Below are positions 55,874 to 64,000 of a stretch of 64,000 nt of DNA, one piece after another. Below the pieces are notes generated by a model. It worked only from the letters and a program-made list of their open reading frames with translations, ran no database searches and was not told the DNA's origin. Source of the stretch: Quercus robur (taxonomy: Eukaryota > Streptophyta > Magnoliopsida > Fagales > Fagaceae); contig NC_065535.1 in assembly GCF_932294415.1 (NCBI RefSeq), positions 90,908,862 through 90,972,861 of the forward strand, in the 5' to 3' direction. Every line of letters begins with the position of its first letter. The stretch's first letter is position 1. The position numbers were made by a program, and so were the translations under genes.

Positions 55874-57900
55874 GCCAGCAAAACAGTGAAAGTTGAACAA
55901 ACCAAAACTACTATAGCTAAATTACTATAGTTTTTTTCCATTCACTTTATATATATATAGAAATATACATTACACTTACAATGTAAATTTATATTGTAAA
56001 CACATAAAAACTAGCAAATATTGTACACATTTGCAAAATTTGTACAATTTTTTTATGGCAAATGTATATAATATTTGCTACATTTTGTATGTATACAACG
56101 TAAGCTTACCTTACAAGTAGAAAGTAAACATATAAAGATCCTTTAAAAGAAAAAAAAAAGCTCAAACCAAGTTGGTGAACTTGAAGAAAAAAAAAAAAGG
56201 CAACTCACTAAACCAAAAATACTGTTCATAACACTGTTTATGAGCTTATTAAATGTATATAATATTTGCTACTTTTTGTGTGTATATAACGTAAGCTCAC
56301 ATTATAAGTATAAAGTAAACATATAAAGATCCTTTAAAAAAAAAAAAAAAAAAAAACCTCAAACAAAGTTGGTGAACTTGAAGAAAAAAAAAAGGAAAAA
56401 GGTAAGTTACTAAAACAAAAATATTGTTCATAATACTATTCATGAGCCTATTCATTTTTTTTTTATATATGTAAAAAGAGCACATGCAAATCAATGACTA
56501 TAAAAAAAAAACGATGAACAATACATATTGAACAAATTATAAGTACTGTAGCTTTTACACATTCACCCAACAAATGTCATAACATTTTCATAAAACATTT
56601 ATTTTCAATTATGATTGGTCACAGTTTCATATTTTATTATTTTATTTTGACTTATAAGAAATTGACACTTTAATAATTGTGAAAATATTGTGAAATTTGT
56701 TTTGTCAGTAAAACAATATATATGCGGGTTCTTATAAATATTTAAAAGAAAAAAAAAATACAAACAAAAGACTAAAAAAAAAAAAATGCTATAGCTACAA
56801 TGCCACTTGAACAAACACAAGTGGTACTATAGCAACGGTTTAAAACTTGGAAAAAAAGATAATAAACCAAACATGTATTGTAGAGCTTATTAAACGTACA
56901 TAATATTTGCTATTTTTTGTGTGTATACCATGTAAGCTTACATTATAAGTACAAAGTAAACATATAAAGATCCTTTAAGGAAAAAAAAAAAAAAAAGCTC
57001 AAACCAAGTTGGTGAGCTTGAAGGAAAAAAAAGGGGGGAAAAGCAAGTCACTAAACCAAAACTACTGTTCATAACACTATTCATGAGCCTATTCGTTTTT
57101 TTTATATATAGAAAAAGGAGCATAAATCAATGACTAAAAAAAAACCGATGATTAGTATATATTGAACAAACTGTAGTTTTTACACATTCACCCAACAAGT
57201 GTCACAATATTTTTACAAAACATTTATTTTCAGTTGCGGTTGGTCACAGTTTCATATTTTATTTTGACTTATAAGAAATTGACACCTCATTAATTGTGAA
57301 AATATTGTGAAATTTATTGTATCAGTATAACTATAACTATATATATATATGCGGTTCTTATAAATATTTAAAAGAAAAAAAAAAGTACAAACGGAAGATT
57401 GAAGGAAAAAAAAAAAAGCAGTAGCTACTATAGCTACAGTGCCACTTGAACACACCAAAGTGGCACTCTAGCAACCGTTCAAAACTTTAAAAAAAAAAAA
57501 AAAGGACTCAATAAACCAAAAGGGGCACTATAGGGGCATTGCCTCTTTTTATATAGTTAGTAGATATACATACATACATATATATGCGGTTCTTATAAAT
57601 ATTTAAAAGAAAAAAAAAGTACAAACAAAAAAAAAAAAGAGAAGAAAAAGAAAAAAGAGTTGTAGCTACTATAGCTACAGTGCTACTTGAACACACCAAA
57701 GTGGCACTATAGCAACTGTTCAAAACTTTAAATAAAAAAATAAAAATAAAAAGACTCTTAGTAGATTAGTAGAAATGGTATTCCTCGATCTACTTTGGAT
57801 GCAAGCCCTTAGGTCCAAAATCTTTCACCAAGAGTAGATAATTGGATGCACCACTTGAACACACCAAAGTGGCACTATAGCAACTGTTTAAAACTTGAAA
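55330..57900. repeat. Degenerate tandem array, unit about 640 bp
   Basis: At least two near-complete units start at about 56241 and 56883 (both GAGCTTATTAAA then ATAATATTTGCTA). Shared landmarks in order: AAAGTAAACATATAAAGATC, an A run, CTCAAACCAAGTTGGTGA, CTGTTCATAACACT, TTTATTTTGACTTATAAG, ATTGTGAAAATATTGTGAAA, TTATAAATATTTAAAAG, TAGCTACAGTGCCACTTGAA, GTGGCAC. Partial units occur at about 56040-56240, 57520-57740 and 57840-57900, and weaker ones back to 55340. Non-coding; all long frames are interrupted. Confidence 0.8.
55455..55630. mobile_element. Mutator-type MITE, copy 3 (28849 family)
   Basis: TTATGTCCACAACATTTTCA at the left is mirrored by GCTATATTCACAATAATTTT (minus strand) at the right, with the same internal GGGCAAAAAAGTA block as the copies at 28849 and 32249. 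No clean TSD. Confidence 0.65.
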
Positions 57901-57959
57901 AAAAAGACTAAAATTGGAAATTAATCCTATTTGCCAAACAATATAATTATTAGGCATTG

Positions 57960-58835
57960 TTTTCAAACTATATTTTTTACTACTATCTCGAGTCTAAGAA
58001 GCTCGATTTTTGGGCTATAAATTGAGTCTTTGAGGGTCGGTTTTCATGTTTATATCAGGTTTGAGTTGGCACTTTTTCCACGTGGTGTCCACCTGGAAAT
58101 CGAGTCTCTGAGACTTGATTTAGTGGAGTTTTCATTTTCACTCAAATTTTGTAACTTTTATGTGGGACCTACTCTACTGAGTACTAACTAATTGTCCAGA
58201 ACAACTCTTTTACTCCCCACAGTAAATTCTCTCTCCACTTCATTTTTTTTCTCTAAAAATTTCCTTCCTCTTTCTCCGCCTCTTTTCTCTCTTCCACTCA
58301 CTCTGCCATTGATGAACTAATTCCTACAAAGTTTTAGTTTTGTTCTTCATTTTTCTGCATCTCAGACAGCGCGACCTAGGCATCACGATCCAGGCTATGC
58401 GACCCAAGTAGCGCAACCCAAGCCGCGTGACCCAGGGCATTAACCCGACGAGGTGAGGTGAGCCTGTGTTGTGCTGGTGGGTGGTGTTGCTGGTGGGTGG
58501 CGCCGATCTGTGGGTGGTGCCGGTGGGTTTTGGGAGAGATGGAATGGTGGGTGAGAGAATGAATGGTTGGTGGTGAACTGGTGATTTCTTATTTTATTAT
58601 TATTATTTTTTTTGGTATTTCTGGGAATGGCGTGTATAGACTTAGATTAAAATTTTTTTTGGCTTGGAAATCGAGTCTCTAAGACTCAATTTTCAAGTGG
58701 ATGCTACGTGAAAAATATGCCAAATCAGATGTGATTAGAACACTGAAATCGAGTTTTTGAAACTCGATTTATAACCCCTAAATCGAGTTTTAGAAACTCG
58801 AGATGTTAGTAAAAAAAATAGTTTCTGTTAAATAT
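57960..58835. mobile_element. Mutator-like element with 85-bp TIRs and a GC-rich core
   Basis: The left arm (TACTACTATCTCGAGTCTAA, GGGCTATAAATTGAGTCT) is matched by the inverted right arm (TTTACTAACATCTCGAGTTT, GGGGTTATAAATCGAGTTTC). Short palindromes of the form AAATCGAGT...ACTCGATTT recur four or five times. The centre (58330-58580) is GC-rich, with GCGACCCA/GCGTGACCCA and GGTGGGTGG repeats, quite unlike the flanks. No transposase. No exact TSD was found. Confidence 0.55.
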
Positions 58836-58848
58836 TAGTAATGCGATG

Positions 58849-59134
58849 TGTTATACCATGTTATGTATGCTAGAGTAAATGCGGAAGAGGAAGCATAGAA
58901 AAGGAACACTAAAAACACGAGGGTTACATGGTTCAGCCTTGACGGCCTACATCCATGGAGGAATCCCTTAAAGGCTACATCTTTATTGTATGAGAGTGTA
59001 ATACAATAATCTCCTGTGTTACAATGAACCCTAACATGAGTATATAGACGACTAAACCCTATACTACTAGTACAAGCAGGAGTGAGTTTGAGCCTATTAC
59101 ATTGGGCTAATATGTCTAATATATATCTCTAACA
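58849..59134 (-). mobile_element. Copia-type solo LTR (fossil)
   Basis: On the minus strand it begins TGTTAGAGATATATATTAG and ends GGTATAACA, 286 bp, with the plant copia LTR signature GGATGTAGGCCG ... GAACCATGTAA. No matching 5-bp flanks and no internal region. It lies immediately to the right of the Mutator-like element. Confidence 0.65.
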
Positions 59135-59230
59135 GTTTCGAAACAGTGTCTATTAATTATATAGTTGGAAAATTGGGTTAATGGCCAATTTTGGCCTGAA
59201 AAAAAGAAAAAAGAAAAAAAATGACTCTTA

Positions 59231-59547
59231 GGGTCCGTTTGGATACAGCTGAAAACTGAAAACTGAAACTGAAAACTGAAAAACACTGTAGCGAAATAAT
59301 TTATAAATGTGTAAATAGTACCGTGGGACCCATTTATAATAAAAAAGTTGCTGAAAAGTGAAATTTGTGGGTCCATGAACAGTACACAATATGCACTGAT
59401 TGGTCCAAAAAAGTTTGAAAAGTCAAAGTTTGCGACTACTGTTCATTGAACAGTGATGAACAGTAGCCGCAATCTGAAAAACGCGTGAAAAAAAAAAAAC
59501 AAAAAACAAAACGCAGACGTAGACGTATCAGCCCAATCCAAACGCAA
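59231..59547. mobile_element. MITE with GGGTCCGTTTGGATA ends, copy 3
   Basis: The longest copy of the family at 22930 and 48080: GGGTCCGTTTGGATACAG at the left, AATCCAAACGCAATTTTAG at the right, with TAGCGAAATAATTTATAAAT, ACCGTGGGACCCATTTATAA and TGTGGGTCCATGAACAGT inside, plus a four-fold GAAAACTGAA repeat after the left end. Confidence 0.72.
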
Positions 59548-59797
59548 TTTTAGTAGATTGGTAGAAATGGTATTCCTCGTTCTACTTTGGATGAAAGTCA
59601 TTAGGTCCAAAATCTTTCACCGACTAGATAATTGGATGCGTGTAACAATAAAGCTGCTTTGACTTCATCTCTTGAAGGCATTGGAAATAAGACTGATTGA
59701 AAATCCCTTTAGACTGATAAGACTGGTGTAGCAAAGTTCCAAGGAGGGGTATCAGTAGCATATATCCTAGTAGGAAATGGAAAAAAGCCTCGTGTTA

Positions 59798-60112
59798 GAG
59801 CATCTCCAACAGATTCTCCAAATTTTTGTACTATTTGGAGAATCTACAGTAACTTTTACATTTAACTACCTACTTTTTCAAATCTACTTTCCAACAGATT
59901 CTCTATTCTATTCTCTATCTCATTTAAATATTATTTCTTCATTATTTCTTTAACCTTTCTTTATTCTTTTTTTAATATTTTTTTATTCTTTCTCTATTCA
60001 TTCCCAACAGCTATATTTTTCAAATTTCCAACAGCAACACACAGCCCCTGTTAAAGGGACACACACACACACACACCATAGCAGCACACACACACAGCCC
60101 CTGTATATGGGT

Positions 60113-60145
<33 letters not shown>

Positions 60146-60279
60146 CCCCTGTATATGGGCAGCACACACACTCACGCACACACAGCCCCTGTTAAAGGGA
60201 CACACACACAGCAGCACACACACAGCAACACACACACACACAGCAGTAGCAGCGCATACACACAACAGCAGCAGCAGCA

Positions 60280-60311
<32 letters not shown>

Positions 60312-61717
60312 GCAGCAACAACACACACAGACACACACAGCAGCAGTAGCAGCAACACACACACACACACACAGCAGCAGCACAAGCAACACACACACAC
60401 ACACAGAGCAGCAACACACACACACACACACACAGAGCAGCAGCAGCAGCAACAACACACACACACACACAGAGAGCAGCAGCAACAACACACACACAAA
60501 CACAGAGCAACACCAGCAACACACACACACACACACACAGCAGCAGCAACACACACACAAACACAGAGCAACACCAGCAACAACACACACACACACACAC
60601 ACACACAGAGCAGTAGCACCTCAATGATACATTATGACTAAAATTTGTGCACAGAAATACACATTCACGCATTATCAATGAAAATCACATTCAGAAACAA
60701 AAATTCACAGAATCATATGGAAATTATGACAATGCTCTTTAAAAAGAACAAAAACAAGAATTCCCAGAAAACATTTTCCAAAAATCATTCCAACCACATA
60801 GATATCAAAAACCCACCAAGCAAAAATGACAAACATGAAAAATCCAATATGAATTCATCGGTCAAACATCATTGCCATCACAATTTCAGCTACAAAAAAA
60901 CCCAGAATTCAGATTCTCAATATTTCCACACCAAAAAAAAAAAAAAAAAAAAAAAACAGAGACATAATAAGATTAAAGTTTGGGTACCGATACTCAGATT
61001 CTCAATGTTTTTGTTTGGGTTTTTTTGTTTTTCTTGGTTTGGGTACCGATATTCAAGGTTGAGATTAATTTATTGACTCTAATAAGATTAATTAAATAGA
61101 AAAAAACAGAGAAAAGATCAAGAACAGAGTGAAAGACAAACAGAGAGAAAAGAACCAAAAACCCAAAACCTAAACCCAGATTGTGTGATGAAGAACAATA
61201 GAAAAGGGTGAGCTTCAGAACTCATATGATAAACTAATAAATTCAAAAATGACAAAAACCCTATTAAATCAAAATTTTGGGTACCGATATTCAAGGTTGA
61301 GCTTCAGAACTCTATTCTTCATCACAGGTGGTTGAGCGAACTTCGATTGAAAGGCACGATGCGAGTTCTTTTGAGAAAGACACGGTGCGAGATTTTTGTG
61401 AGAGAGAGCAGCGGCGAGGGTTGATTTCGTGAGAGCGGCGTTTTTGAAGAGAGGGAGCTTTCTGAAGAGAAACCAAACAATAGAGAAGAAGGAAAAATGT
61501 TTGGGAGAGAGAGAATTGTAAATTAAATGCCACTGTTTAATTTTTTAATATATAATAAGGGAATAGAGTTGCTACAGTGTTCTCTAAAATAAGAGAACTA
61601 CTGTAGCAACTTCAAAAAAAAATTTAGAGAACATGTGCATTTGGAGCAGCTGCTGGAGCGTGAACAGTGCTGTTTGGTGGTCTAAATTTGGCTTTACACT
61701 AGCTGTTGGAGATGCTC
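59798..61717. mobile_element. PIF/Harbinger-like element with TTA TSD
   Basis: Inverted termini GAGCATCTCCAACAG (left) and CTGTTGGAGATGCTC (right), each flanked by TTA (59795-59797 and 61718-61720), the 3-bp duplication typical of PIF/Harbinger elements. 1920 bp. It carries a CA/GCA minisatellite (60049-60611) and a CT-rich segment (61310-61520) but no recognisable transposase. A diverged relative lies at 61940-63005. Confidence 0.75.
60049..60611. repeat. Compound CA/GCA minisatellite
   Basis: Blocks of ACACAC of 8 to 30 bases alternate with GCAGCAGCA-type spacers. The first 160 bases also contain four copies of a unit with CAGCCCCTGT followed by TAAAGGGA or ATATGGG. Several higher-order repeats are visible (for instance AACACAGAGCAACACCAGCA twice, near 60500 and 60560). 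Because of the repeat, all minus-strand frames are open, giving Cys/Val/Leu-only translations that should not be taken as proteins. Confidence 0.92.
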
Positions 61718-61939
61718 TTAAGTGTTGAAAAGTCTCTTTCTTCCTTTGTTTGTTTGTTTTTTCTTTTTCTTTTTTTTCACCAAAATGAAAACATAGGAAG
61801 AAAGAGACTTTTCAATTGTTGCAAGCTCTGGACAGGAATGTGTGAGGAAAGTGTTACCTCAAACCTTGTTGCAAGGTGGAGAGAGACGGAAAATTTTTTG
61901 TTCGCAACTTCGCGTGGCTTTCTTGAAGTAAAAGGTTGT

Positions 61940-62604
61940 TTGGAAAATGAACAATAACTTTTACATTTTAGATATTTATTTTTTTTAATATATTTTTTAA
62001 TAGATTTTTTATTTTATTTAAATATTATTTTTTCATTAATTTTTTATTCTTTTCTTATCATCATTTATTTTTTCTATATTCATTCCTAACAATTATATTT
62101 TTTCAATGAAAAGTTTTTTATCCACAATATTTTTTGCAATACTTTTATAAAAATCACATCAAAATCTTATATAAAAAGTTGTTAGTAGTTTTAATTTGAA
62201 CTCATCATTGAAATTATTTTTTTACTCACCAATATTAGCTAATAACAATTTATTACTTAAAATTTATTGTGAAAATATAGTGATAGTATTTCTTAATTAT
62301 AATTTCTTATTTTTTATATTATTTTTCCCTTCTCACCATCTGTCATCCATAAGTTTTTTTTTTTTTTTTTTTTCTCTTGGTTTTTTCTCCACCACACACG
62401 TATCCCACTTCTTTCCTCTATCTACCTTCTTTTCTTTTTCTAGTTCATTCCGGTCATTTCTTCAGCAATCTCCTATCTCTCTCTTTTTACTTTTTCTATT
62501 TCTACTTGATTCTAGAACAGTGTCTCCCTCTATCTCACACAAACAAATTCTCTCTCATACACACATAGATCACCGGCAGAGAAGTGGAGATCGGCATTCT
62601 ACAT

Positions 62605-62637
<33 letters not shown>

Positions 62638-63005
62638 TGTTATGGTTTGATTAGTTTTATTTTATTGTTCAGATTTCATTAGGCTTATGAGAAAGATTGT
62701 TTTGTGTTTCAAATCTTTCGATTGGGTTTTGTATTTTTGTTTTGATTGTGGTATATTACCGTTGAGATAGAGAAGCACGAGAGAGAAAGAATTTTTTTTT
62801 TATTCAACCGGGCATTATTTTAAGGGGGGAGAATATTGTTTAGAGAAGCCATAGTAATTGCTACAATGTTTTTTATTTGGAGAGAAGAACTGTAGCAACT
62901 TCAAAATAAATTTAGAAAAGTTTTGTGTTTGGAGAACCAGTTGGAGTGTGAACAGTAGTATTTTATCTTCTAAAAATAGAGACACAGTGGCGGTTGGATA
63001 TGCTC
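61940..63005. mobile_element. Second PIF/Harbinger-like element, diverged, with a nested repeat
   Basis: Left flank AACAATAACTTTTACATTTT ... ATTCATTCCTAACAATTATA and right flank TGTAGCAACTTCAAAATAAATTTAGA ... GTTGGATATGCTC correspond to the ends of the element at 59798-61717. The left terminus is eroded. The interior is replaced by a Mutator-type MITE (about 62105-62307) and a pyrimidine-rich tract (62320-62560) shared with 47372-47880. Poly-T runs are at 62354-62374 and 62607-62636. Confidence 0.6.
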
Positions 63006-64000
63006 TAGATGCTGTAAGAGATACGGTAGCATTTTATCATAAACAGTGACTATTGAGTCACTACTGACTATTGAATATTGACCAAGGATATCATTCAATT
63101 ATTGTATGAGTGGTTGTTCAAAATGGAAAACAAATAATGAAGGATTAAAGTGCAAGAGTTCCATGCTTTTCCTAAAGAGGCCATATTTCCAAAACGTTAG
63201 CACCGGTTTTTAAAAAATATCTCATTTTATTGTCTTAAAAATTAATTAATCTATTATATTATACAATTTTATTATAATATAGTCAACATCTCAATTTTTA
63301 TTTTATCATACAATATATTAAAATAATATATTTACATAATAAAATAATATAACTCAATATTCAAATTAAAATCTAAAATCCAATAAAACATTATTTAAAA
63401 AAAAAAATATCATCTTGCTAGAGTACAATCATAAAAGTAGGATGGTTCGGTAACTCAATTGTAAAAGTTTTTAGAATTGAAAGTACGGATAATGCAAGAT
63501 TTATGAAACTTGATACTAAATTAACATGCCGGATACTGATGCTAATAAATATTGTTGAAGGTGAATTTTTGTATTAATAAAAATGTGCACATGAGGATGA
63601 GACATTCAAATGAAAAACCAGAAACAAAGATAGAAAATCACATGGTTTCCAAAATAAAATAATATATAACGGGCATAATGATTGTGGGGTATCTATTTTG
63701 TCCAGAAGTGATATATGTGTCCAGAAGTGATATATGATAAGATGAAGTAGTAGGTGGGAGTGGCACTAAAGAGTAGCCATCATTTTATGAAGGGAATAGG
63801 TCTCCACTCTCCCTTTCCTTTATATCCAGACTCATTGAAGAAGAAAAAAAAAAAACAGACAAAAAAAAAAAAAAAAAAAGCACATGCACATGCACATACA
63901 CATACACAAATTGTAGAAGAACATACAAAATTAGTTCCCTAGAGTAACTACTAGAAGTCTTCCCATGGTTGAAAGTGAATGATACTGAATATGATGCAAG
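63006..64000. other. Intergenic right edge of the window
   Basis: AT-rich, no gene recognised. AGAAGTGATATATG is directly repeated at about 63705 and 63723. Poly-A runs (63845-63880) are followed by a short CACATGCACATG repeat. A possible TATA-like CTTTATATCC at about 63818 could belong to a gene beginning beyond the window, but this cannot be supported from here. Confidence 0.4.

Noticed and set aside
60120-60600. Regular alternation of repeat and spacer resembling a CRISPR array
   Set aside because: Blocks vary in length, spacers are themselves GCA repeats, there are no cas genes and this is a plant genome.
60020-60678. Long minus-strand open frames (up to 199 codons) made of Cys, Val and Leu
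   Set aside because: They are translations of the CA/GCA minisatellite; all three frames are open for the same reason, and there is no domain, signal or normal composition.
1-64000. tRNA, rRNA or other structural RNA genes
   Set aside because: Only tRNA-like box A/B pairs inside SINEs were seen; none folds as a tRNA with a recognisable anticodon arm.

Overview
This is a gene-poor, AT-rich, repeat-dense stretch of a nuclear plant genome, almost certainly a woody eudicot. The genes have GT-AG introns, plant-only families (CIPK kinase, UGT78-type glycosyltransferase, PR-1/CAP, MATE) and long intergenic runs of MITEs, SINEs, LINE tails, Helitrons and microsatellites. Several repeat families (a MITE beginning GGTCYGTTTGGATA, tRNA-derived SINEs ending in ACCAATAA) look like those I remember from oak and relatives (Fagaceae), but that is recall, not a measured match.

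Layout: (1) 1-4231 AT-rich intergenic. (2) 4232-6927, plus strand: a 15-exon CBL-interacting protein kinase, best matched to CIPK21. (3) 6928-11699 intergenic with two Stowaway-like MITEs and an LTR-like fossil. (4) 11700-20062, minus strand: a 10-exon DUF676 putative serine esterase/lipase, whose introns hold two SINEs, a LINE tail, a long CT microsatellite and a MITE. (5) 24125-24712 (plus) and 26024-26551 (minus): two intronless, convergent CAP/PR-1 genes. (6) 26607-34380: a mosaic of DNA transposons, several with exact target-site duplications (hAT 8 bp, Mutator-like 9 bp). (7) 34381-37748, plus: a two-exon UGT78-type flavonoid 3-O-glycosyltransferase with a Helitron in its intron. (8) 38266-41990: a TTF-type hAT remnant duplicated in tandem, one copy interrupted by a solo LTR. 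(9) 44568-47072, plus: an eight-exon MATE (DTX) transporter. (10) 47073-64000: no intact gene; MITEs, a 1.67-kb Helitron with an internal tandem duplication, a glutamate-receptor-like gene fragment, a degenerate array with a period of about 640 bp, a Mutator-like element, solo-LTR fossils, and two PIF/Harbinger-like elements, one carrying a 560-bp CA/GCA minisatellite.

How the genes relate: CIPK21, the DUF676 hydrolase and the CAP genes resemble neighbours that I recall lying together in the Arabidopsis At5g57625-At5g57630 and At4g25770-At4g25790 regions, so the left half is probably an old conserved block. The UGT78-type enzyme and the MATE transporter, 7 kb apart on the same strand, could act in sequence (flavonoid glycosylation, then membrane transport), but that is inference from adjacency. 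No novel multi-gene system was found. The most notable points are two GC-AG introns, intact CAPE-type peptides at the ends of both PR-1 proteins, and the datable nesting of transposons.
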